Assembly: GCF_003627755.1 (NCBI RefSeq) | Contig: NZ_CP032694.1 | Span: forward strand, 3,649,501 to 3,713,500 | DNA: 64,000 bases | Direction of reading: 5' to 3' | Origin: Rhizobium jaguaris | GTDB taxonomy: Bacteria > Pseudomonadota > Alphaproteobacteria > Rhizobiales > Rhizobiaceae | Shown here: piece after piece, positions 26,673 through 34,535 of the stretch | How the letters are laid out: each line of letters starts with the position of its first letter | How positions within the stretch are numbered: the first letter of the stretch is position 1 | Translations under genes and position numbers: made by a program | Notes under the pieces: model-generated | The model's database searches: none | Told to the model about the DNA's origin: nothing | Seen by the model: the letters and a program-made list of their open reading frames with translations, nothing else

Positions 26673-27488
26673 ATGTCCCAGACAGGAACGGCAATCGCCG
26701 GACATTCTGTTGCCGCTGCCGGCAGGGTCTGGGACGTGATCCGCCATGAGGCCGTCGATCTCGCCGGCCGCGAACCGACGCTACGTCCGTTGCTCTCCGC
26801 ACAGGTCATTGCGACGCAGACCGATGCTGAAAGCCTCGCCAATGTCCTGGTCGCCCGGCTTTCCGTTGCTGGCATCGAAACCGATGCTCTTTTCGCCCTG
26901 TTTCATGATGTGCTGACGCGGCACGCCGCAATCCTGAAGCAGACAGAAGCGGATCTCGCCGCCGTCCGCACGCGCGATCCCGCCTGCACGACCTATCTGC
27001 ATGCGCTGCTGAACCTCAAGGGCTTCCACGCGCTGCAGACCCACCGCATCGCCCATGCACTGTGGTCGGAGGGCCGGCCGGAAATCGCTAGCTGGCTTTC
27101 CAATCTTGCCTCACTCGTCTTCGGTCCGGATATCCATCCGGCCGCAAAGATCGGCTCGTCCATCATGCTCGATCACGGCTCTGGTATCGTCATCGGCGAG
27201 ACCGCCGTCATCGAGGATGAAGTCTCGATCCTGCAGAACGTCACGCTCGGCGGCACCGGCAAGGAAACCGGTGACCGGCACCCGAAGATCCGTCACGGCG
27301 TGATGATCGGCGCCGGCGCAAAGATCCTCGGCAACATCGAAGTCGGCGCCTTCAGCAAAGTCGCGGCCGGCAGCGTTGTGGTGAAGCCGGTCCCGGCCCA
27401 TTGCACCGTCGCCGGCGTTCCCGCGACGGTCGTCCGCATCCATCGCGCCGACGAGATTCCGGCCGAGACGATGGATCAGAATATCTAG
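26673..27488 (+). CDS. cysE: Serine O-acetyltransferase
   Basis: A 271-residue enzyme making O-acetylserine, the carbon precursor of cysteine. An N-terminal helical domain (residues 1-135) includes the conserved DPACTTYLHALLNLKGFHAL and THRIAHALW. The left-handed beta-helix with GPDIHPAAKIGSSIMLDHGS, VIGETAVIEDEVSILQNVTL and GGTGKETGDRHPKI carries the catalytic His and the serine site. The tail is PAHCTVAGVPATVV. An upstream in-frame start exists inside the WD40 gene; the ATG at 26673, 16 bp after that gene, gives the normal N-terminus. Third gene of the Zur-box operon. Confidence 0.92.
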   Translation: MSQTGTAIAGHSVAAAGRVWDVIRHEAVDLAGREPTLRPLLSAQVIATQTDAESLANVLVARLSVAGIETDALFALFHDVLTRHAAILKQTEADLAAVRTRDPACTTYLHALLNLKGFHALQTHRIAHALWSEGRPEIASWLSNLASLVFGPDIHPAAKIGSSIMLDHGSGIVIGETAVIEDEVSILQNVTLGGTGKETGDRHPKIRHGVMIGAGAKILGNIEVGAFSKVAAGSVVVKPVPAHCTVAGVPATVVRIHRADEIPAETMDQNI

Positions 27489-27627
27489 CTAACGGGTGTG
27501 CCCCGTGACATAAGGTAGCAGGCTACGCGTGTCCGCGGCACCTGCCGGCGACCTCCTCTTTCATGTCAGCAAAAACAACCCTTTAGTTGCGTTCCTCATA
27601 GACAACACATCCTTCTTCCGGCATTCA

Positions 27628-27645
27628 CCTTCACGGAACTGTCAT
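27628..27645 (+). promoter_or_regulatory. Candidate Pho box before the phosphoesterase gene
   Basis: CCTTCAC-GGAA-CTGTCAT fits the Pho box plan of two 7-bp repeats (CTGTCAT) with a 4-bp spacer at 11 of 14 repeat positions; the second repeat is perfect. It lies 85 bp before the start of a secreted phosphoesterase gene, where PhoB control would make sense. The surrounding gap from 27489 to 27730 shows nothing else clear. Confidence 0.45.
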
Positions 27646-27730
27646 ATACGCTTGGTAGCCCGGCATTGTTCCCTCCGCCTCGGCGCGGCGCATTTTAAGC
27701 GTCGGGGCGCGGACCCCCACTCGAGAGGAT

Positions 27731-29362
27731 ATGACTATGATCTGTCTTTCGCGTCGCGCCGCCCTCGCTGCCGGCAGTGCGCTCACTTTGATTTCGCTCT
27801 GTTCCACCGCTGGTGCCGCCGATATGGCGCCGACGAATACCGCGACGCCGATCAAACATCTGGTCGTCGTGTTCCAGGAAAACGTTTCCTTCGACCATTA
27901 TTTCGCGACCTACCCCAAGGCCGCAAACGTCGACGGCGAGCCGGCATTCAAGGCCGCCGACAACACGCCGACCGACATCAACACGCTCGCCCATGCCGGT
28001 CTCATCGACAACAACCCGAACAAGACGAATACGGCCAACGGCGCCGATGCCGCTGCCCCCTTCCGCCTCGATCGCACGCAAGCAGCCGCACAGTCGCAGA
28101 ACCACGGCTATACCGCCGAGCAGGCCGCCTACAACAATTTTGCGATGGACCTTTTCCCGGCCAATACCGGCAAGGGCACCAAGGGTGCCGCCGGCGCTTT
28201 CGGCACCAAGGGCCAGGTCATGGGCTACTATGACGGCAACACCGTCACGGCACTCTGGAACTACGCCCAGCGCTACGCGATGAACGACAATTCCTTCTCC
28301 ACCAATTTTGGACCGTCGACCCCTGGCGCGCTGAACCTCATCTCCGGCCAGACCAACGGCGCCATCCTGCCGCCCGGCTATGCGCTGGAGAAGGACGGCA
28401 CCTATTCAAAGGGCCGCATCGTACCTGACGGCAACGGCGGCTGGACCGTGATCAGCGACTTCGACCCGACCGGCGATGCCTGCTCGGCCGGCCAGACAGC
28501 GCTGATGTACGGCAAGAACATCGGCGACATGCTGAACGAACACAAGATCACCTGGGGCTTCTTCGAAGGCGGCTTCGATCTGACGCAGACCAATGCCGAC
28601 GGCACGACCGGCTGCAAGCGCGCCACGACCTCGACCGTCACCCAGGTCAACAGCGCCGACTACATTCCCCATCACGAGCCGTTCCAGTACTACGCCTCGA
28701 CCGCCAACCCGACGCACGCGCGTCCGTCCTCGATCGCTGCAATCGGCACCACCGATGCAGCCAACCACCAGTACGACATGACGGACTTCTACGCGGCCCT
28801 GAAGAACGGCAGCATGCCGACCGTCAGCTTCCTGAAGGCACCGGCCTATCAGGATGGCCATGCCGGTTATTCCGATCCGCTCGACGAGCAGGAGTTCGTA
28901 ACGCAGGTGGTCAACACCGTCCAGAATTCGCCGGACTGGAAGGACACCGCCATCATCGTGCTCTACGACGATTCCGATGGCTGGTATGACCACGCACATG
29001 CCGTCGTCAATCCGTCGAAGCTCGGCGTCAAGGGTTATGACGTGCTGACTGGCGATAGCTGCTCGAACGGCACGCCGCTGCCGGGCGTCAACGGTCAGCC
29101 GGCGCAAGGCCGCTGCGGCTATGGCACGCGCCAGCCGCTGCTGGTCATCTCGCCCTACTCCAAGGTCAACTTCGTCGACCATACTTTGACCGACCAGACC
29201 TCGGTGATGCGTTTCATCGAAGACAACTGGATGGGCGGCGAACGCCTCGGCGGCGGCTCGTTCGATGCCATCTCCGGCTCGCTGAACAACATGTTCGACT
29301 GGTCGAAGGGCGATACGCAGAAGCTGATTCTCGATACGAAGACCGGCAACAGCGCCTCCTAA
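27731..29362 (+). CDS. Secreted phosphoesterase (acid phosphatase/phospholipase C-like)
   Basis: A 543-residue exported protein. The signal peptide is about residues 1-30 (Arg-Arg, a hydrophobic core, then STAGAA). HLVVVFQENVSFDHYFATYP (Glu50, Asn51, Asp55) is the metal-site signature of the phosphoesterase family that includes AcpA acid phosphatase and non-haemolytic phospholipase C. The C-terminal IIVLYDDSDGWYDHAH (Asp413-414, His) supplies the other ligands, and RCGYGTRQPLLVISPYSKVN is also conserved. It probably releases phosphate from esters or lipids in the periplasm. GAGAGGAT precedes the ATG. A di-haem peroxidase follows 21 bp later in the same transcript. Confidence 0.85.
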   Translation: MTMICLSRRAALAAGSALTLISLCSTAGAADMAPTNTATPIKHLVVVFQENVSFDHYFATYPKAANVDGEPAFKAADNTPTDINTLAHAGLIDNNPNKTNTANGADAAAPFRLDRTQAAAQSQNHGYTAEQAAYNNFAMDLFPANTGKGTKGAAGAFGTKGQVMGYYDGNTVTALWNYAQRYAMNDNSFSTNFGPSTPGALNLISGQTNGAILPPGYALEKDGTYSKGRIVPDGNGGWTVISDFDPTGDACSAGQTALMYGKNIGDMLNEHKITWGFFEGGFDLTQTNADGTTGCKRATTSTVTQVNSADYIPHHEPFQYYASTANPTHARPSSIAAIGTTDAANHQYDMTDFYAALKNGSMPTVSFLKAPAYQDGHAGYSDPLDEQEFVTQVVNTVQNSPDWKDTAIIVLYDDSDGWYDHAHAVVNPSKLGVKGYDVLTGDSCSNGTPLPGVNGQPAQGRCGYGTRQPLLVISPYSKVNFVDHTLTDQTSVMRFIEDNWMGGERLGGGSFDAISGSLNNMFDWSKGDTQKLILDTKTGNSAS

Positions 29363-29383
29363 GCCAAGAATGGGGGATGGAAA

Positions 29384-30763
29384 ATGTCCTTGAACACGAA
29401 GCACCGTTTCCTCCCCCTGATCGCACTCGCGGGCCTATCGCTCGCGGGGGCGACCATCGGCTTGGCAAGCGAACCCACCGCCAAGGCCGCTGCAGATACC
29501 TATGACGATACGGCGCCGCTGAGCGCCGTCGCCCAGCTCGGGCAGAAGCTGTTCCACGACCCATCGCTGTCCGGCGGTGGCCAGATGTCCTGCGCAACCT
29601 GCCACGATCCCAACAATCACTATGCGCCGGCTAATGATCGCGCCGTGCAATTGGGGGGACCGCATCTCGACCAGCCGGGCATCCGCGCTGTCCCGAGTCT
29701 CGCCTATAAGATGTCGACGCCTTCCTTCTCTGTCGGCGCGGAAAGTGCTGCCGACGAGGCAGCGGAGGCGGCACCGATGACCGAGGCATCTGGTGTAGCG
29801 CTTGCGAGTGCCGCGACGACCGTCACCGGGCCACTGACGGCGCAGGCCGTCGTCAAGGCCGGTTCGAATGCACCCGATCTGGTGCCGCAGGGCGGCATGT
29901 TCTGGGATGGCCGCGTCGATTCGCTCGAAGAACAGGCGCTGCAGCCGATGATCTCGCCTTTCGAGATGGCCAATGCCGATGCCGCCGCAGTCTATGCCAA
30001 GCTGAGGCAGGGTTACGGCAAGGACATCGGCGCCCTTTTCGGCAACAATGTTCTCAACGATCAGGACATGACGATCGCCGAGGCCGGTTTCGCGCTCGCG
30101 CGCTACCAGATCGAGGAGCCGTCCTTCCACCCCTATTCAAGCAAATACGACTATTATCTGCGCGGCAAGGCGATGCTATCAGACGCCGAAATGCGCGGGC
30201 TGAAACTGTTCGACGATCCTAACAAGGGCAATTGCGCCTCCTGCCATCTCGACAAGATGACCGATGACGGCCGCATGCCGAACTTCACCGATTTTGAATT
30301 CGAGGCGCTTGGCGCACCGCGCAATCCGGACATTCCGGCCAATGCCGACCCGCATTATTACGACACCGGCATCTGCGGCCCGCTGCGCCATGACGCCTAT
30401 TCCGCTCAGCCACAGAATTGCGGACTGTTCAAGACACCGACGTTACGCAATGTCGCCACGCGCCGCGTCTTCTTCCACAATGGCGTCTACCACTCGCTGG
30501 AGGACGTCACCCGCTTCTACGTCAAGCGCGATACCAATCCGGCGGAGATCTATCCCAAGGACACGAACGGCAAGGTCCTGAAATACAACGACATGCCGGA
30601 GCAATATCAGGCCAATATCGACGTCATCGACGCGCCGATGAACCGCAAGCTCGGCGATGCGCCGGCTCTGAACGATACGGAAATCGCCGATGTCGTCGCG
30701 TTTCTGAAGACGCTGACGGACGGTTACGACCCGGCGAAGGATGGGGCGAAGGCGGCGAACTAG
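29384..30763 (+). CDS. Di-haem cytochrome c peroxidase (MauG/CcpA family)
   Basis: A 459-residue exported protein. A signal peptide ends near residue 30. CATCH at residues 70-74 and CASCH at 284-288 are two c-type haem sites, and the segments QKLFHDPSLSGGGQMSCATC, PDLVPQGGMFWDGRVDSLEE and VFFHNGVYHSLEDVTRFY are typical of the bacterial di-haem peroxidase family. Between the first haem and the GGMFWDGR motif lies an Ala/Glu-rich stretch of about 40 residues, not usual in CcpA proteins. Activity could be peroxide reduction or MauG-like oxidation of a protein. It is coupled to the phosphoesterase gene, 21 bp upstream. Confidence 0.87.
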   Translation: MSLNTKHRFLPLIALAGLSLAGATIGLASEPTAKAAADTYDDTAPLSAVAQLGQKLFHDPSLSGGGQMSCATCHDPNNHYAPANDRAVQLGGPHLDQPGIRAVPSLAYKMSTPSFSVGAESAADEAAEAAPMTEASGVALASAATTVTGPLTAQAVVKAGSNAPDLVPQGGMFWDGRVDSLEEQALQPMISPFEMANADAAAVYAKLRQGYGKDIGALFGNNVLNDQDMTIAEAGFALARYQIEEPSFHPYSSKYDYYLRGKAMLSDAEMRGLKLFDDPNKGNCASCHLDKMTDDGRMPNFTDFEFEALGAPRNPDIPANADPHYYDTGICGPLRHDAYSAQPQNCGLFKTPTLRNVATRRVFFHNGVYHSLEDVTRFYVKRDTNPAEIYPKDTNGKVLKYNDMPEQYQANIDVIDAPMNRKLGDAPALNDTEIADVVAFLKTLTDGYDPAKDGAKAAN

Positions 30764-30856
30764 GGCAATTCCAGGAATTGTGCGCCGCGGCTTTCCGTCC
30801 GGAATTGCAAAAAGAGATAAAGCGGTCTGTGTCTCTTTGAAAAGCTGAACCGCTCT
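30764..30856. repeat. Two-palindrome intergenic element, RIME-like (second copy)
   Basis: It abuts the TAG of the peroxidase gene. Outer stem GCAATTCC (30765-30772) pairs with GGAATTGC (30801-30808). The loop region has GTGCGCCGCGGCTTTCC. The distal part carries the shared GAAAAGCTGAACCGCTCT tail seen at 6941-6958. It overlaps the stop of the convergent GGDEF gene by two bases. Confidence 0.75.
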
Positions 30857-32048
30857 ACGCCGCTTCTACGGCTGCGTCTTCCGGCACTGGCGGACGGACC
30901 TCGACGCGATCGCGGCCGTCGCGCTTGGCCCTATAAACCGCTTCATCGGCCCCTTGCAGCAAAGCCCCGAGACCGTCCCGCCCTGCCCGCCCTTCGGTAA
31001 TGCCGATCGACAGCGTCGGCAGGACACGCAAACCAGCCTCACGCTGCACAGCCTCGTGGAAGGCGGCACGGATGCGCTCGGCAATATGCACGGCCGCATC
31101 GATTGCAGTGCTTTCGAGCACCACGACGAATTCATCACCGCCCTGTCGCGCCACGATATCGCCGGCGCCAAGCTGCGTCCTCGCCGCCTGCACGAACAGC
31201 AGAAGGATCCTGTCGCCGACTGCGTGGCCATGCGTATCATTGAGGGTCTTGAAGTGGTCGATGTCGATCAGGAAGACGGAAAGAGGCGCCGCCGTTCCCG
31301 CCCGCTGCATTGCCTCTAGCCGCCCGAAGGCATCGGCAAGCCCGCTTCGGTTCATCGCGCCGGTCAGCGGATCGTGGTGGGCAAGTTCGATGAGCTTGTT
31401 GCGGCTGCGCTCCGAGGCCATCAGGACGATGGTTATGCCGCGCAGGCAGATGAAGACGGCAGCCGTGAGCGCCAGCCATTGATCCGGGCCGGCCTTGTCA
31501 AACAGGCCATCGCCATCCAGCCGACCTATCAGTGCCAGGGTCGACCGTCCTGCAAAAATCAGTGCAGTCGGCGCGAAGAGGCCGACGAGAATCCAACCGG
31601 ATACCAGTTTTTCTCGTCGAACCAGCCGCAGACCCTGGCGCATAATGGCGACATCACAACAACAGAAGATGGCGGAGAAATAGGCAATGCGCAGCAGGTA
31701 GCTGGCGCCATCGCTGAAGACCAAGAAGGTCGGCGAAGAGGCGAGAATGATGAAGACGCCGTAATAGAGGAGATTGACGCGTTCGGCGGCAAACACGCGA
31801 ATGGCGATGAGAAGAGCCACATAGCCAGCAAGTGTCAGGCTGTTCGCTGGACCAACCGAAACGAAATCGGGGACAATATCGCGCAATGCAACGCCGAAAC
31901 TGCCAAAACCAAGCAGCAGATTGCTGATACCCCACCAGAGCGGCCAACGCTCGAAACGCCCCGTTGCATAGGCCAGCAGCTGCACGCAGCCGAGCACCAG
32001 GCAAGCGACGGCACAGACAACGTAAATCGTCCGTAGATCCAGCACCAT
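30855..32048 (-). CDS. Membrane diguanylate cyclase
   Basis: A 397-residue protein. Seven or so hydrophobic helices fill residues 5-205 and form an integral sensor of unknown ligand. The GGDEF domain follows from about residue 225: AHHDPLTGAMNRSGL, FLIDIDHFKTLNDTHGHAVG and RQGGDEFVVVLES, with an intact active site. It should make c-di-GMP. No inhibitory RxxD is seen five residues before GGDEF, so product feedback is not evident. It converges on the peroxidase gene, and the palindromic element between them probably ends both transcripts. Confidence 0.88.
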   Translation of the reverse strand: MVLDLRTIYVVCAVACLVLGCVQLLAYATGRFERWPLWWGISNLLLGFGSFGVALRDIVPDFVSVGPANSLTLAGYVALLIAIRVFAAERVNLLYYGVFIILASSPTFLVFSDGASYLLRIAYFSAIFCCCDVAIMRQGLRLVRREKLVSGWILVGLFAPTALIFAGRSTLALIGRLDGDGLFDKAGPDQWLALTAAVFICLRGITIVLMASERSRNKLIELAHHDPLTGAMNRSGLADAFGRLEAMQRAGTAAPLSVFLIDIDHFKTLNDTHGHAVGDRILLLFVQAARTQLGAGDIVARQGGDEFVVVLESTAIDAAVHIAERIRAAFHEAVQREAGLRVLPTLSIGITEGRAGRDGLGALLQGADEAVYRAKRDGRDRVEVRPPVPEDAAVEAA

Positions 32049-32156
32049 GTTGACGTCGCCCCTGTCAAACCTTGTGGGTGCCGAAACTACATTGGCGCTA
32101 TTGCGGTTCTCTTAACCGGAAGCGCTCAATTGAGACGACTTCCGGCGCATCGAGCA

Positions 32157-32178
32157 CCTTCTCCCCGAGAGGAGAAGG
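32157..32178 (-). terminator. Hairpin downstream of the GNAT gene, CCTTCTCC type
   Basis: CCTTCTCC (32157-32164) pairs perfectly with GGAGAAGG (32171-32178) around a 6-nt loop, 6 bp after the stop of the leftward GNAT gene. There is no clear T-run. The stem is the same as in the longer repeats at 50.1 and 58.1 kb. Confidence 0.45.
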
Positions 32179-32184
32179 AAGAGA

Positions 32185-32775
32185 TCAAGCAGCCATGGCG
32201 ATCGGAGGCTGACCCAGCTTGCGTCCGCTGGCGACGATCATGCCGGCAGCACCATTCAGCCAGCCATCCTTGAGCTCCAGCGCCAGGAAACGGTTGCGCT
32301 GGAACGGGCCTGGCATGACGAGGTGGCGGGTCTTTTCGGCGAAGAAGCCGAAACGCTCGTAGTAAGGCGCATCGCCCACCAGCAGGATGGCGCCATGGCC
32401 GCGCTTCTTGGCTTCGAGGACTGCGGCGCGCATCAGCGCCGAGCCGACGCCCTTGCCTGCGTGGGCACCATCGATAGCCAGCGGGCCAAGCAGCAGCGCG
32501 TCGACCGGGCGGGTTTCCCGGTCGACGCCGGCCTCGATGTTCCACAGACGAACGGTGCCGATGACATGGCCGGCGCGATCGCGGGCGACAAGCGCCAAGC
32601 CCTCTGCCGGAACGCGGCCGCGGCGGAGCTTTTCAGACGACTTCTTGCGGCGATCGGCGCCCATGACGCGATCCAACAGATTTTCGCGCGCAACGACATC
32701 GCCTGCATTTTCCAGGTCGAGGGTGAAAGTGGAAGGCGCAAAGAATGCGCGTACAGAATCAAGAACAGCGGCCAT
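32185..32775 (-). CDS. GNAT-family N-acetyltransferase
   Basis: A 196-residue protein. The acetyl-CoA site is LGPLAIDGAHAGKGVGSALM, the Q/R-x-x-G-x-G/A type loop, followed by the helix RAAVLEAKKRGHGAILLVGD and the YYERFGF segment typical of the YhbS-like branch. The acceptor is unknown; relatives acetylate proteins or small amines. GGGAGG stands 6 nt before the ATG. It is separated by 95 bp from the upstream decarboxylase on the same strand, with a GC-rich hairpin between. Confidence 0.83.
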   Translation of the reverse strand: MAAVLDSVRAFFAPSTFTLDLENAGDVVARENLLDRVMGADRRKKSSEKLRRGRVPAEGLALVARDRAGHVIGTVRLWNIEAGVDRETRPVDALLLGPLAIDGAHAGKGVGSALMRAAVLEAKKRGHGAILLVGDAPYYERFGFFAEKTRHLVMPGPFQRNRFLALELKDGWLNGAAGMIVASGRKLGQPPIAMAA

Positions 32776-32832
32776 CTCGGCCTCCCGTGCCCAATACCGT
32801 TATCAGCGGTGGTGACGAACTATTGTGAAGGT

Positions 32833-32859
32833 GCCGCCCCAGCTAACTACGGGGGCGGC
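32833..32859 (-). terminator. GC-rich hairpin after the decarboxylase gene
   Basis: GCCGCCCC (32833-32840) pairs with GGGGCGGC (32852-32859) around an 11-nt loop, 11 bp after the decarboxylase stop. No T-run follows on the minus strand, so it may be a weak terminator or a 3'-end stabiliser. Confidence 0.4.
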
Positions 32860-32870
32860 GAGGACAAACC

Positions 32871-34004
32871 TTAGATAACGTAAGCCTTCAGAGGGTCGAA
32901 CCCGTTGAAAGCGACAGCCGAATAGGTCGTCGTATAGGCACCAGTGCCTTCGATCAGGACCTCGTCGCCGATCGTGAGCGTCACCGGCAACGGATAGAGG
33001 TTCTTTTCATACAGCACGTCGGCCGAATCGCAGGTCGGGCCGGCGATGACGCAGGGTTCCATGTCGTCGCCGTCGCGCTCCGTGCGGATCGGGTAGCGGA
33101 TCGCCTCGTCCATGGTTTCGGCGAGACCGCCGAACTTGCCGATATCGAGGAAGACCCAGCGAGCGGCATCGTTGTCCGACTTCTTGGAAATCAGGACGAC
33201 TTCAGCCTTGATCACACCGGCGTTGCCGACCATGCCGCGGCCTGGCTCGATGATCGTGTGCGGGATCTGGTTGCCGAAATGGGCACGCAGAGACGCGAAG
33301 ATCGCCTTGCCGTAGGCTTCAGCCGACGGAACGTCGCGCAGGTACTTAGTCGGGAAACCACCGCCCATGTTGACCATCTGCAGGTGGATGCCCTGCTTGG
33401 CCAGCGAGACGAAGACGCGCTTGGCATCGGCAAGAGCAGCATCCCAGGCATCGACCTTGGTCATCTGCGAGCCGACGTGGAAAGACACGCCGTAGGATTC
33501 CAGACCCAGCTGATGGGCGTAGACGAGAACGTCGACAGCCATCTGCGGGACGCAGCCGAACTTACGGGACAGCGGCCATTCGGCGCCTTCGCCATCCGTC
33601 AGCACGCGGCAGAACACACGGGCGCCGGGAGCGGCACGGGAAATCTTCTCGACTTCTTCGTGGCTGTCGACGGCGAAGAGGTTGATACCGAGTGCGTGTG
33701 CACGAGCGATATCGCGCTCCTTCTTGATCGTGTTGCCGAAGGAGATGCGGGCAGCCGTCGCACCGGCATCTAGCGCCATTTCGATTTCAGCGACGGACGC
33801 GCAATCGAAGTTGGAGCCGAGACCAGCGAGCAGGCGCAGTACTTCTGGAGCAGGGTTGGCCTTGACAGCATAGTAGATGGCGCTGTCCGGCATGGCGTGA
33901 CGGAAGGCGTGAAAATTGTCGCGGACGACATCGAGATCAACCACCAGGCAGGGACCGTCCGGACGTCGGGTAGCGAGAAAGTCGCGAATACGTTGCGTGG
34001 TCAT
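32871..34004 (-). CDS. Ornithine/lysine decarboxylase (fold type III, PLP)
   Basis: A 377-residue alanine-racemase-fold decarboxylase of the eukaryotic ODC type. AIYYAVKANPAPEVLRLLAG has the PLP lysine (Lys48). Other marks are FDCASVAEIEMALDAGA, SFHVGSQMTKVDAWDAALAD, VNMGGGFPTKYL, IEPGRGMVGNAG (phosphate loop), and GPTCDSADVLYE with the catalytic Cys and Asp of the partner subunit. It makes putrescine and perhaps cadaverine. AAAAGGGA lies before the ATG. The gene is preceded by a long structured leader and a divergent LysR gene. Odc2-type enzymes in rhizobia are the closest known relatives. Confidence 0.9.
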   Translation of the reverse strand: MTTQRIRDFLATRRPDGPCLVVDLDVVRDNFHAFRHAMPDSAIYYAVKANPAPEVLRLLAGLGSNFDCASVAEIEMALDAGATAARISFGNTIKKERDIARAHALGINLFAVDSHEEVEKISRAAPGARVFCRVLTDGEGAEWPLSRKFGCVPQMAVDVLVYAHQLGLESYGVSFHVGSQMTKVDAWDAALADAKRVFVSLAKQGIHLQMVNMGGGFPTKYLRDVPSAEAYGKAIFASLRAHFGNQIPHTIIEPGRGMVGNAGVIKAEVVLISKKSDNDAARWVFLDIGKFGGLAETMDEAIRYPIRTERDGDDMEPCVIAGPTCDSADVLYEKNLYPLPVTLTIGDEVLIEGTGAYTTTYSAVAFNGFDPLKAYVI

Positions 34005-34330
34005 GTCAATTCCCTTTTCAATTCCAAAAGCTCCGGGGAAAACCCAGAGGACAAAGGGCGACGCTCATTCGCTTAGGTACCAGCCGGTGGAGACCCCGGA
34101 ACCGTGCAAACGCGCGAAGCGCAGATAATGAACCAGTGCTACGAACGCAGCGCGGATTCGGCTTTGTCTGCCATGGATTGGAGGGAAAATCCCAACCGCA
34201 CTTCCGGCAATGAAGGTGTGCCTCTTCAGTAACCCCGGCTGATGGAAAGCCGGGAGAGAACAAAAAGGCCCGCACCGTCGTTGCTTCAGATGTCCTCGCA
34301 TTTTCCGGTTGGCCGGAATAGCGACTGGAG
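34005..34330 (-). ncRNA. Structured leader of the decarboxylase gene, candidate speF RNA motif
   Basis: The leftward decarboxylase has an untranslated leader of 300-400 nt. Within it are perfect hairpins: CCCGGCT/AGCCGGG at 34234-34254 and TTCCGG/CCGGAA with a 4-nt loop at 34303-34318. A conserved RNA class (speF leader) is known upstream of COG0019 ornithine decarboxylases in Rhizobiales, and this leader has the right place and direction. The boundaries given are approximate. A 16-codon frame (34018-34068) ends just before the ribosome site. Family membership is inferred from gene context, not from a covariance match. Confidence 0.6.
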
Positions 34331-34535
34331 GGGTTAATTCCAGGTACCTTACCGATTTTCTCACCACATCGAGGATCGGCGGACACCCACGGGCACGTGC
34401 GACTTTGGGCTGAACCCGAGATAAGAATATTCGCCGTAATAATCAAGAATTTTTTTCGCCAATGCCCGAAAAAAATAATTGAACAAATCAGCGCATTTTG
34501 TTCAATAACTTGCGACAGTTAACGAGGGCTTCGCC

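Noticed and set aside
34018..34446. A 142-codon minus-strand gene in the decarboxylase leader
   Set aside because: It reads through the structured leader RNA and shows no protein family features; only its last 16 codons are kept as a possible leader peptide.
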